A DNA stretch of 64,000 nt from an uncultured Ectothiorhodospiraceae bacterium. Its GTDB lineage: Bacteria > Pseudomonadota > Gammaproteobacteria > UBA6429 > Thiohalophilaceae. Made by a program: the position numbers and the translations under genes. The notes below the pieces were generated by a model. The model worked only from the letters and a program-made list of their open reading frames with translations, was not told the origin of the DNA and did not search any database. The stretch spans positions 62,001 through 126,000 of the forward strand of contig CAMYMU010000002.1 of the NCBI GenBank assembly GCA_947259575.1, written 5' to 3'. Below, in pieces: positions 56,343 through 64,000 of this stretch. The number at the start of each line of letters is the position of its first letter. Position 1 is the first letter of the stretch.

Positions 56343-56878
56343 TGTACAATATTATGATCGTAGACGATGAAGAAAACATTCTAAATTCTTTGCGCCGTAT
56401 GTTTACTAAAAATAAACAGTGGGAAATTGAGTATTACAGTGACCCGAAAAAAGCTTTGAATCGCGCCCGGACAATGAATTTCGATTTATTCTTATCAGAC
56501 TATCGCATGCCTGAGGTAGATGGCATCCAGTTTCTTACTGAAGTCAGGCAGATTCAACCAGAAGCTATGCGCTTAATACTCAGTGGCTACACTGATTTGG
56601 AGGCACTGTTGGGTGCAATTAACAAGGCAGAAATTTACCGCTTTATCAATAAACCCTGGCAAGACTACGAGCTAACCTCCACCATTGAACAGGCTTTGGA
56701 GCATCGGGAAATACTGGTGGAAAATCGCCGGCTTGCTGATCAAGTTCGAGAACAACAACAAGAGCTAGATAAACGTGGGGATGCTCTTAAAGAACTATGT
56801 TTGAAACATCCAGCTTTAGTTGAAATCAATTGGTCTGAAGATGGTTCGATTATTCTTGATGTTGACAGTTTACAATAG
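56342..56878 (+). CDS. Receiver-only response regulator
   Basis: 178 residues: receiver domain (Asp8/Asp9, phospho-Asp53 in LSDYRMPEVDG, Lys104 in NKPW) and a C-terminal helical tail with no output domain I recognise. The start overlaps the preceding stop (one base), so the two are coupled. Likely passes phosphate within the cluster or acts by binding a partner. Confidence 0.88.
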   Translation: MYNIMIVDDEENILNSLRRMFTKNKQWEIEYYSDPKKALNRARTMNFDLFLSDYRMPEVDGIQFLTEVRQIQPEAMRLILSGYTDLEALLGAINKAEIYRFINKPWQDYELTSTIEQALEHREILVENRRLADQVREQQQELDKRGDALKELCLKHPALVEINWSEDGSIILDVDSLQ

Positions 56879-56902
56879 GGATGGCTTTTGAAGAGTTAAA
56901 TC

Positions 56903-56944
56903 AAAAAAAGCGACCAGCTATCATTCCATTTGATAACCGGTCGC
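56903..56944 (-). terminator. Terminator for the minus-strand VWA gene
   Basis: Read on the minus strand: GCGACC..TTATC / GATA..GGTCGC stem (arms at 56910-56915 and 56939-56944 outermost) followed by seven Ts. Confidence 0.8.
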
Positions 56945-56978
56945 GCCCCACTACAGAGAGAACTTGCTTCGTGTTGGA

Positions 56979-58217
56979 TTAGTTCGCATTAAATTGGAAA
57001 CTTTTATTTTCGCCTTGTTTGCGTACGGCACCGATTAAGGCACCTTCAACCGTACTAACACTCTTTTCTGCCTGCTTTTTACGTTGTTCAGCAACGTAGA
57101 CCTCACGCTCTTTACTCAAGGCAAGAATTTCACTCTGTTTCTTCTTGCGCTCATTGGCCGCCTTCTCGACATAGGCTTTCCGTTCGCCTTTTCTCATATC
57201 ACGCATGGGTTCGGGGAGACGCTCTTCTTCAACACTGTCGAGATCGACTTTGCCGTTAGTATGGGCGTCGACCAGATCCCACGAGGAGTTTTCGTAGTAA
57301 CTCGATACTTTGGAGCGTGCCCTTTTTGCAAGCATGCCTCCGGAAACATCCGCACTGTTAGTATCTTGCGCCATCTGACGCTCAAGTTTGGCTTCACCCT
57401 CTACACCATAAGGGATGTAAGTCTCGTTTAGTTGAGCATTGAGCTCTGCGATTCGCTTGTCTTGTGGCGCATCGATGTGTGCCACCTGGTGGTTATGATC
57501 GATACTCATGAAATTACCACCGGCAAGTACTGCACCATCTTTCCAGCCTGTACTCACCCCTTCTGCCTGCCCACCGGCATGAATCGTGTTGACAACGATG
57601 CCTTTACTCTTTGCCGCGGCAATTGCTTCACGAAAGGGTGTCGGTCCCTGGGTGAAAGGTTCGTTACCGGCAATGAAGATTGCCTTGATGTCATTATCCG
57701 AGTCACTCCACTTGAGCTGGCTGACTGCATGTTGAATAACCAGACCGCAGTATTCTTCACCGCCGTTAGTGGTGAGTGAGAACAGAGCCTCAGAGACTTG
57801 ATCTAGTTCGCCAGTAAGTGCAGAGACCTGGCGGATGTAACCGTTATTGGCAGCGAGATTATTGTTACCGTATTCAAACACCGCAACCTCGAGTGTAGGT
57901 TTAACACCATGTTGGGTCGCAGTAGAAAATTCATTAACGACCTGCCATATCTGTTGGCGTGCCTGATCAATAAGACCATCCATGCTGCTACTGGTATCGA
58001 GCAAAATAGCGAGTTGAATTTTGGGTTTGGTGACAGGTGCAATCATTGCCTGGCCATTCATTTGTGGACCATTTACCTGTCCCTGTATTTGATCAGCCAC
58101 CTGGTTTTTAGCGAGAGACTGTGAGGCATGAATAGCCAGGAAGGCCATGCTAACCGGAACCGCCAGTGCTGCTGCGGTAATGAGCCCGGGTACTTTTAGT
58201 TTGCGTGTGAATTTCAT
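56979..58217 (-). CDS. VWA-domain protein, periplasmic
   Basis: 412 residues with an N-terminal signal or anchor (KVPGLITAAALAVPVSMAFLAIHASQS) and a von Willebrand A domain; metal site DTSSSMDGL at Asp74-Ser78. The C-terminal third is rich in charged, helical segments (MRDMRKGERKAYVEKAANERKKKQSEILAL). Separate from the Bat operon and probably an extracytoplasmic binding protein; ligand unknown. Confidence 0.88.
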   Translation of the reverse strand: MKFTRKLKVPGLITAAALAVPVSMAFLAIHASQSLAKNQVADQIQGQVNGPQMNGQAMIAPVTKPKIQLAILLDTSSSMDGLIDQARQQIWQVVNEFSTATQHGVKPTLEVAVFEYGNNNLAANNGYIRQVSALTGELDQVSEALFSLTTNGGEEYCGLVIQHAVSQLKWSDSDNDIKAIFIAGNEPFTQGPTPFREAIAAAKSKGIVVNTIHAGGQAEGVSTGWKDGAVLAGGNFMSIDHNHQVAHIDAPQDKRIAELNAQLNETYIPYGVEGEAKLERQMAQDTNSADVSGGMLAKRARSKVSSYYENSSWDLVDAHTNGKVDLDSVEEERLPEPMRDMRKGERKAYVEKAANERKKKQSEILALSKEREVYVAEQRKKQAEKSVSTVEGALIGAVRKQGENKSFQFNAN

Positions 58218-58342
58218 TTTTCTAGCTCCTGTTCAATCTGTTTCGTGGTGTAAAAACAGGATAGGCAGAAGGACTAAAAATGATTAGACCAGGCTGAGTA
58301 AAATATGTTGGCCGGAGTTTACAAAATGTTTACAGAAGCTAA

Positions 58343-59095
58343 CTAGAAAAAATCAGGCCAAAGGACGCGGATCAGGCCAACTACGCTGATCAAGGCAAGT
58401 ACTGCTCCAATCATGCGTTTAAAGGATTGATCGTTTTGCAGGATCTTATCGTGCACCTTGAGTCCGATGTAATGACCGATTGCCGCAACGGGCACCAGTA
58501 CGATAGCGGCGACGAAATGCATGTCCACCCCCAGCACTGCGAAGGTCGTCATTTTAATACTGACAATAATGAACCAGAGCACGAACAGCGTGTTGCGCAA
58601 TTGCTCGCCCGTGACATGGCGCATAAACACCGCGACAATGAGGGGTGCACCCGTGAGTGAGGTGCCCGCAACATAACCACCGGTCAACAATAGAAATCGG
58701 TCAAGTAGATTATTGTTGCTCTGGATGGCCACGTTCAGTACCCAGGTTATCGCATAAAACAAGGTAATCCCATAGACGAAGATGACCAATAGATTGTTCG
58801 GCAAATTAAGTAGACCAAATACGCCGACAAAGGTCGCGGGTAAAATATAAAGTAATGCCCTGCGCAGATAAGGCCAGTCCACACCATGCAGGCGCGTGCG
58901 TAAAGTCATAGTAGTAAAGAATAGTAAGTGGGCACCAATGATCGGTAGCCAGTATAGAGGTTGGTCGTGAATGAACAACATCAGAGGTAAACCGAGCGCG
59001 GCACCGCCAAAACCCAGTCCACTACGAACAAAACCGGCCCACATAAACAGTAGGCCGATCATGATGATCTCTATCAGTGTAAATTGCTCAAACAT
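58343..59095 (-). CDS. TauE/SafE family membrane transporter
   Basis: 250 residues, about eight transmembrane helices; two repeats with the family pattern (FVRSGLGFGGAALGLPLML near the N terminus and TGGYVAGTSLTGAPLIVAVF near the middle). Members export sulfite or organosulfonates, or take up other anions. Transcribed alone, ending 125 bases from the VWA gene. Confidence 0.88.
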   Translation of the reverse strand: MFEQFTLIEIIMIGLLFMWAGFVRSGLGFGGAALGLPLMLFIHDQPLYWLPIIGAHLLFFTTMTLRTRLHGVDWPYLRRALLYILPATFVGVFGLLNLPNNLLVIFVYGITLFYAITWVLNVAIQSNNNLLDRFLLLTGGYVAGTSLTGAPLIVAVFMRHVTGEQLRNTLFVLWFIIVSIKMTTFAVLGVDMHFVAAIVLVPVAAIGHYIGLKVHDKILQNDQSFKRMIGAVLALISVVGLIRVLWPDFF

Positions 59096-59268
59096 GCAGG
59101 AGATGGCTTTGTTAGGCCTATTTAGGCTGAATTACGTTGCAAAATACCACGTTTGCCCATTGTTTTCTGGGCGTCAATAATTTTACGGAATAAATAATGC
59201 ATTAACTTTGTCTATTATATAGGTAAATAAAGAAACCTTGTAAAACCATTCCATAAATGGGGATTACT

Positions 59269-60657
59269 ATGCGTATCTACATTGGATTAATGATCATTGT
59301 GACACTGTTCGTCACTCACTCGGCACACGGTCTTGCAGCGATTAAGACGCAGGTGATGGAAAAAGACTATGAACATATAAAAAGCTGGAATAGCTTTGCC
59401 GATGCCGTTTACAAGTTACACAAGTTACAGATAAAAAAAGTTGCATATACGACGGAAACCAGTCGTGGTGGATATCCAAATAATCCTGATTACTATATTG
59501 AGACACGCTACTTCGATGAAGCATCGGGTCGCTTGTTGAGTCGTGTGCAACGTGAAGCGAGTGACACCAATAAGATTCACGTTGTTGAAGTCTTTATTTA
59601 TGACCAGCAGGGCAAAGTTATACGGGACTACCTTGCTGCTTATCTTCCCATTTATCGTAATGCGCCAATTCAAACGTTAATCAACTTCCACTCTTATCAG
59701 TCAGATTTGCACGCCTTTCGCCAATTTGACGCATCGGGTGCACGTATTTATGAGCAGTGTAGTGGCACCTTGAATGGTGAAGATGTGTTTCTCTCACTTG
59801 AAGAACATGAATTCTATCCGGGTGAGGCAGTCCTAAGTACCCGCGAGTATCAACGCTGCTTCAGCTCGATCCCAAAAGTGGCGGGCCGTTATTTAAAACC
59901 GGTCAACGAATTCAAGACCACGGAAACAGTTATTGAAGAAAGCCCACTTGCTTCTCATGAGGAGCGAGAGCTGTTTATCGATATCTATTCCGATATGTTG
60001 GAAAATGATCCGACCAATACCGATGTATTGATGAAACGGGCACAACTCTATTTTGAAGTGCATTATTTTGATTTAGCGGTCTCTGATTACACCGACGTCA
60101 TTCGACTAAATGAGAAGATCGATGAGGCCTACTTTGGACGAGGTATGGCACACGGGCGTAATGGCGATGTTCGTAAAGGGATTGTCGATTTGACGGTGTA
60201 CATTCGTCGTATACCCGATAGTTCATTGGCCTATACCAAACGCGGTGTGCGTTACTTGTGGATCGGTGATGAAAAAAATGCGCAACAGGATTTAAGCAAG
60301 GCCATCGAATTGAACCCACGAAATGCAGAGGCGCATGATGACCTGGGTGTTATCTATGCCCGTCAAGGACAGCATACAAAGGCCTTAAAACATGTTCAGA
60401 CAACAGTCTCGATTGATCCGACTTACATGAAGGGCCACCATAATATGGCTATGGTGTTATATATTACCGAGCAGTATCAGCAGGCGCTGGATGCGGTCGA
60501 CCATGCACTGGCATTACAGTCTAATGCGCGTGGCACCTTGCTGCTGAAGGCGGAAATTCTGCGTAGCCTGGACCAGCCGCAAGCGGCGCAAAAGATACAG
60601 GAAGAGGCCGAATTCCTGCCCGAGGGTAATTGGTCTGAGCAATTATCTATTCAGTAA
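59269..60657 (+). CDS. TPR-repeat protein with signal peptide
   Basis: 462 residues from the ATG at 59269, which opens on a signal peptide (MRIYIGLMIIVTLFVTHSAHGLAA) and is preceded by GGGGAT; an earlier ATG at 59257 would add MGIT. The N-terminal half (30-215) is not recognised; the C-terminal half carries tetratricopeptide repeats (for example SDYTDVIRLNEKIDEAYFGR and DLSKAIELNPRNAEAHDDLG). Probably a periplasmic scaffold. Confidence 0.8.
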   Translation: MRIYIGLMIIVTLFVTHSAHGLAAIKTQVMEKDYEHIKSWNSFADAVYKLHKLQIKKVAYTTETSRGGYPNNPDYYIETRYFDEASGRLLSRVQREASDTNKIHVVEVFIYDQQGKVIRDYLAAYLPIYRNAPIQTLINFHSYQSDLHAFRQFDASGARIYEQCSGTLNGEDVFLSLEEHEFYPGEAVLSTREYQRCFSSIPKVAGRYLKPVNEFKTTETVIEESPLASHEERELFIDIYSDMLENDPTNTDVLMKRAQLYFEVHYFDLAVSDYTDVIRLNEKIDEAYFGRGMAHGRNGDVRKGIVDLTVYIRRIPDSSLAYTKRGVRYLWIGDEKNAQQDLSKAIELNPRNAEAHDDLGVIYARQGQHTKALKHVQTTVSIDPTYMKGHHNMAMVLYITEQYQQALDAVDHALALQSNARGTLLLKAEILRSLDQPQAAQKIQEEAEFLPEGNWSEQLSIQ

Positions 60658-60856
60658 AGACAAACTAAATACCATTTAAATAACAATAGTATAGCTTTCC
60701 TGCTTTATGCCTTCGTTTTCCTCTGCTTTAGTCTTTTAGGCTTAAAGCGCGATCTAATTCACACTTTCTCGGAACCTTTTTGACGCTCACGACGTGTCTC
60801 ATACACAAGCAATTATTTTGCAGATTATTAAGATTTTTTGTGTAGGGGAGAAAAAC

Positions 60857-62116
60857 GTGTCTAGATTTAAACTTTTGCCAGTGGCCGCGGTAGTTGGGGC
60901 CATGCTAAGCCTTGCTGCCTGTGGTGGCGGTAGTTCAGGTTCAGCTGACCAAACTAGTAATACCTCATCGGGTCCGATTACTTCCTTCGGCAGTGTGTAT
61001 GTGAACGGTGTGGAGTATGACACCGATGGTGCAGCCATTTATGTTGAAGATGAGGCCGCCAGCGAGTCAGACCTGCGTGTCGGCATGATGGTCACGATTG
61101 ATAAAGATAGCAATGGAAATGCAACCAGCATTCATCATGACGATGATCTGGAAGGGATCGTTCTTGCTAATAACATCGCTGCCGGTCAAACCACTGGCAC
61201 CATGGATATCATGGGTCAGACTGTAACCATAACGGCCGATACTGTTTTTGAAAGTGATGTGGCTGGTATTACTGATGCAGGCATGGTCGTTGCGGGCAAT
61301 ATTGTTGAAGTCAGTGGTCACTCAACAGGTACAGGTCTTATTACTGCAACACGTATCGAAGTCAAAGCCGTTGATCTTGCTACTTATATAAACACACATG
61401 CTGAAGGTGTTGAGCTGAAGGGTGTGGTTGAAAACCATGTTCTAGCGACATCGAAGTTTGATATTGGCTCAATGACTATCGACTATTCAGGCGCAATGTT
61501 ATCCGACCTTGCTGGCGGCATCACTAATGGTATCTACGTAGAAGTCAAAAGCACCGCAGGCATTGTCGGTGGTGAATTGATTGCTTGGAAAGTAGAGCGT
61601 GAGGACGATGGTTCGATTCATCGTGAGGGTGATGAAGACGACGAATACGAGATTCACGGCATGGTGATGGCGATGACTGCCGATACCATTACTGTCGACA
61701 GCCAGCTTGTTGTTATCAACAACGAAACCGAGTTTGAAGATGGCGTACGTGGCGACATTGTTGTGGGCGCGATGGTTGAAGTCGAAGGCTACTTCAATGC
61801 AGCGGGCGATTTGGTCGCGGAAGAGATTGAGCTAGAAGACCAGGAAGCCACCTCAGAGATGACGGGTACAGTTGATATCGTTGATGCACCCATGCCTAAC
61901 GTCGGCACGATTACGCTGGCAGATACCACGGTCATTCTGGTCAACGAAGAGACCATCATGCATGACAGTCGTGATGAGGGTATGACACCTGATACGAACT
62001 TCAACCTGCAGGATCTGGTGCAGGGTGATTTTGTTGAGATTTATGTCTTCGCAAATGGTGACGGCACTTATACCGCAACCAAACTTGAGCGTGAGGATGC
62101 ACCCGTAATGCCCTAA
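60857..62116 (+). CDS. DUF5666 repeat lipoprotein
   Basis: 419 residues from a GTG at 60857, supported by GGGGAG just upstream and by giving a clean lipoprotein signal peptide with lipobox LAAC (Cys22). An in-frame ATG at 60794 would put 21 residues ahead of it. The mature part is made of several similar beta-rich units of the DUF5666 kind (for example YEIHGMVMAMTADTITVDSQ and IVVGAMVEVEGYFNAAGDLVA), very acidic. Likely surface or outer-membrane lipoprotein; role unknown. Confidence 0.78.
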   Translation: MSRFKLLPVAAVVGAMLSLAACGGGSSGSADQTSNTSSGPITSFGSVYVNGVEYDTDGAAIYVEDEAASESDLRVGMMVTIDKDSNGNATSIHHDDDLEGIVLANNIAAGQTTGTMDIMGQTVTITADTVFESDVAGITDAGMVVAGNIVEVSGHSTGTGLITATRIEVKAVDLATYINTHAEGVELKGVVENHVLATSKFDIGSMTIDYSGAMLSDLAGGITNGIYVEVKSTAGIVGGELIAWKVEREDDGSIHREGDEDDEYEIHGMVMAMTADTITVDSQLVVINNETEFEDGVRGDIVVGAMVEVEGYFNAAGDLVAEEIELEDQEATSEMTGTVDIVDAPMPNVGTITLADTTVILVNEETIMHDSRDEGMTPDTNFNLQDLVQGDFVEIYVFANGDGTYTATKLEREDAPVMP

Positions 62117-62167
62117 GTAAGCTTGTTGTTTTTTTAGAGGCCGCTATCCCATCGTCGGCCTCACTTT

Positions 62168-62196
62168 AGACCCGGTACTGTTAAGGTGCCGGGTCT
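62168..62196 (+). terminator. Rho-independent terminator after the DUF5666 lipoprotein gene
   Basis: AGACCCGGTAC pairs with GTGCCGGGTCT (one G-U pair) around a seven-base loop, 62168-62196, followed by TTCTTATT. Confidence 0.85.
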
Positions 62197-62261
62197 TTCT
62201 TATTAAGGCAGAAAGCCTGCCAGCCCGGCTGCTTAATCTCGAGCTCCAGCTAACTTCAATG

Positions 62262-62288
62262 CTCTCTACGCTCTCTACTCTCTCTACT
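62262..62288 (+). repeat. Three tandem copies of a 9-base unit
   Basis: CTCTCTACG, CTCTCTACT, CTCTCTACT at 62262-62270, 62271-62279 and 62280-62288. Non-coding. The copy number may vary between strains. Confidence 0.8.
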
Positions 62289-62474
62289 CGGGGCTCTGTG
62301 GCGAATCTAAAAATTTGTAAATTAACAGTATGTTATGACCGATATAATGGCATAATGGCTTTATCGCTTACAGCGATATAGCACTATAACTTATTGATAT
62401 TTATATGTTATTTTTTCAAATCAGCATCTCTGTCGAGTAGTTCAGAGCAACAAATCAGTAAAGAATTCAAAGAT

Positions 62475-62975
62475 ATGGCAGAAACCGACGATATCGTGAT
62501 GGCCCAGAAAGTCGTTACATTTACTTATGTAATTAAGGACAGTGAAGGCAACGTCATGGAGCAGTCAGACCTGCCCATGTCCTATATACATGGCGTAGAC
62601 GGTAAGATGTACCCCAGCGCCGAGAAGGCGATGGATGGGAAAAAAGTGGGCGATGCAGTCTCTGTGTCCATCAGCCCAGAAGAAGGATTTGGTTATCCGG
62701 ATCCGGAATTGATGCACGTCGAAAAAATTGAGGATGTGCCAAGTGAGTACCAGCATCTAGGTGCCGAGGCGATGTTTGAAAACGAACTCGGCGAAACCAT
62801 CACGATGAAGGTGACAAAAATTGAAAATGGCGAGATTACGCTGGATGCCAACCACCCGTTTGCCGGCAAGACGGTCATCTTTATTATGACCATTATCGGT
62901 GTGCGTGATACAACAGAACAGGAAAGTGGGACCGGTGAGGTTGTCGATATGCAGGGCCCCCTAACCATGCAGTAG
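62475..62975 (+). CDS. SlyD-like FKBP-type peptidyl-prolyl isomerase
   Basis: 166 residues from the ATG at 62475 (MAETDDIVMAQKVVTF); an upstream TTG at 62394 would add 27 residues of no family character. FKBP core with insert-in-flap: MAQKVVTFTYVIKDSEGNV, then SYIHGVDGKMYPSAEKAMDGKKVGDAV, EEGFGYPDPELM and NHPFAGKTVIFIMTI, all SlyD-type. The His/Cys-rich C-terminal metal tail of E. coli SlyD is missing. Chaperone-like prolyl isomerase in the cytoplasm. Confidence 0.88.
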   Translation: MAETDDIVMAQKVVTFTYVIKDSEGNVMEQSDLPMSYIHGVDGKMYPSAEKAMDGKKVGDAVSVSISPEEGFGYPDPELMHVEKIEDVPSEYQHLGAEAMFENELGETITMKVTKIENGEITLDANHPFAGKTVIFIMTIIGVRDTTEQESGTGEVVDMQGPLTMQ

Positions 62976-62984
62976 TTTTAAATC

Positions 62985-64000
62985 ATGTCAGGACAAGCAA
63001 AAGTAAGTGTTGTTATTCTTGCCGCTGGGCAGGGTACACGGATGAAATCAAAACTGCCGAAGGTGCTACATCCTATCGGTGGTAAGCCTTTACTAACCCA
63101 TGTCATTCATACTGCCGCTGAGTTAGCCGCTGTTAATACGGTCGTGGTCTATGGTCACGGTGGTGAGCAGGTCAAAGCTAAATTAGCCGATGAGAAAGTG
63201 ACCTGGGTTGAACAGGCTGAACAGCTTGGCACCGGCCATGCAGTGGATCAGGCATCACCGCATATTAATGATGATCATATTATATTAGTCTTATATGGAG
63301 ACGTTCCCTTAATTCGATCAGAGACGCTTTTTGACTTGGTCAGCAAGGCGGACGAAAAAACTCTGGCATTGTTAACCGTTCACCTCGATGACCCACATGG
63401 CTATGGTCGAATCGTACGTGACCAACATAGTAATATTCAAAGTATCGTCGAACAAAAAGATGCTAGCGATAGTGAGTTGGCGATTACCGAAATTAACACT
63501 GGGATTCTTGCGGTACAAGGTAAGCGTCTGAAAGACTGGTTGAGTCGTTTAGAAAACAATAACGCACAGGGTGAGTACTACCTAACTGACATCATTGCGA
63601 TGGCGGTAGCCGATGACTGCGCGGTTGAGGCAGTCCACCCTGATAGTGAAGATGAAGTGCTCGGCGTCAACAGTCGACCCCAGCTTGCTTATCTAGAGCG
63701 TGCATATCAGCGTCAACAGGCTGAAGCCTTAATGGTTCAGGGTGTTACCGTTATTGATCCCAATCGCCTTGATGTCCGCGGTAAAGTTACTGTAGGCAAA
63801 GATATTACGCTAGATGTGAATGTGGTGCTCGAAGGTGACGTGCATATTGCTGATGATGCCTACATAGGCCCTAACTGTGTGATTATTGATAGCCACATTG
63901 GTGAAGGGGTGCAAATGCAGGCAATGTGTGTGGTCGACAATGCAAAGGTCGGTGCTAAAAGTGAGATTGGTCCCTATTCCCGGTTACGCCCTGGCGCTGT
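62985..64000 (+). CDS. glmU: Bifunctional UDP-GlcNAc pyrophosphorylase/GlcN-1-P acetyltransferase, 5' part
   Basis: The first 338 residues of GlmU, cut by the window end. The uridyltransferase part is complete: VVILAAGQGTRMKSKLPKVLHPIGGKPLL, the sugar-binding YGDVPL, and QGEYYLTDIIAMA. The acetyltransferase left-handed beta-helix begins (EGDVHIADDAYIGPNCVI). It makes UDP-N-acetylglucosamine for peptidoglycan and lipopolysaccharide. Starts nine bases after the SlyD-like gene. Confidence 0.95.
   Translation, partial: MSGQAKVSVVILAAGQGTRMKSKLPKVLHPIGGKPLLTHVIHTAAELAAVNTVVVYGHGGEQVKAKLADEKVTWVEQAEQLGTGHAVDQASPHINDDHIILVLYGDVPLIRSETLFDLVSKADEKTLALLTVHLDDPHGYGRIVRDQHSNIQSIVEQKDASDSELAITEINTGILAVQGKRLKDWLSRLENNNAQGEYYLTDIIAMAVADDCAVEAVHPDSEDEVLGVNSRPQLAYLERAYQRQQAEALMVQGVTVIDPNRLDVRGKVTVGKDITLDVNVVLEGDVHIADDAYIGPNCVIIDSHIGEGVQMQAMCVVDNAKVGAKSEIGPYSRLRPGA

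Larger units (their letters stand above)
62117..62474 (+). other. Intergenic region with tandem hairpins and a 9-bp repeat
   Basis: Contains GAGGCCG/CGGCCTC (62137-62162), a strong terminator (62168-62196, listed separately), a 9-base tandem repeat (62262-62288), and ATCGC/GCGAT (near 62364-62378). TTAACA and TATAAT near 62322-62348 could be a promoter for the SlyD-like gene, with a short spacer. No gene seen. Confidence 0.45.

Noticed and set aside
56881-56985. A 34-codon frame after the lone receiver gene (ATG at 56881)
   Set aside because: It is made largely of the minus-strand terminator and the end of the VWA gene; short and without a ribosome site.
57084-57779. Two 115-codon plus-strand frames opposite the VWA gene
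   Set aside because: They lie entirely antisense to a well-supported gene with signal peptide and metal motif; they look like mirror frames of its codon pattern.

Overview
The window reads as a contiguous piece of a gammaproteobacterial chromosome: single-copy housekeeping genes in orders usual for that class, moderate GC, no rRNA, tRNA, insertion sequence, prophage or CRISPR array seen. The run mnmG - (DUF302) - rsmG - parA - parB - atpI - atpBEFHAGDC is normally close to the replication origin, but I found no convincing DnaA-box cluster or parS site. The organism looks respiratory and microaerobic-capable: a cbb3 oxidase cluster, an FNR regulator with all four iron-sulfur cysteines, and an oxygen-independent coproporphyrinogen oxidase with an FNR-like box upstream.

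Layout. 1-3650: end of ccoO, ccoQ, ccoP, ccoG, ccoH/fixH and a small membrane protein, with fnr convergent (3685-4410). 4594-8379: hisB-hisH-hisA-hisF-hisI-(53-residue membrane protein)-hisE, then a structured non-coding stretch and tatABC (8739-10372). 10407-12408: two unknown membrane or secreted proteins, lexA with a striking set of GTTC/GAAC direct repeats at its promoter, and a small DUF6316-like protein. 12498-14240: a large PilZ-like protein of unknown role. 14812-27183: the mnmG-rsmG-parAB-atp block. 27274-30799: a beta-CASP nuclease, an HDOD-GAF protein and a CBS-pair protein. 30807-37653 (minus): a MoxR-DUF58-DUF4381-VWA-VWA/TPR-BatD operon with overlapping genes. 37843-40281: hemN and a divergent periplasmic rhodanese. 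40583-45469: DUF4212 plus sodium/solute symporter, a cyclic-nucleotide/CBS/DUF294 regulator and a DnaQ-type exonuclease, preceded by a structured leader. 45471-46738: two unrelated minus-strand genes. 46928-56878: a dense signalling block (REC-PAS-GGDEF-EAL on the minus strand; then REC-PAS, HDOD, GAF kinase, HAMP kinase, REC-HD-GYP-like and lone REC on the plus strand). 56979-62975: VWA protein, TauE/SafE transporter, TPR protein, DUF5666 lipoprotein, SlyD-like isomerase. 62985-64000: start of glmU, cut by the window end.

How the parts work together. The cco genes build and copper-load a high-affinity terminal oxidase; FNR probably ties its expression and hemN to oxygen. The Tat genes export folded redox proteins. 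The MoxR/VWA operon is an envelope or complex-maturation module whose substrate is not visible here. The 49587-56878 block has two histidine kinases and three receiver proteins but no DNA-binding output domain, so its output is probably protein-level (HDOD, degenerate HD-GYP, and perhaps c-di-GMP through the neighbouring GGDEF-EAL protein).

The least explained signals are the signalling block with its inactive-looking HD-GYP domain, the LexA protein/operator pair that resembles the alphaproteobacterial type, two structured leaders (before tatA and before the symporter), and the small membrane protein embedded in the his operon. None is proven to be a new system; each is given below with a decisive check.
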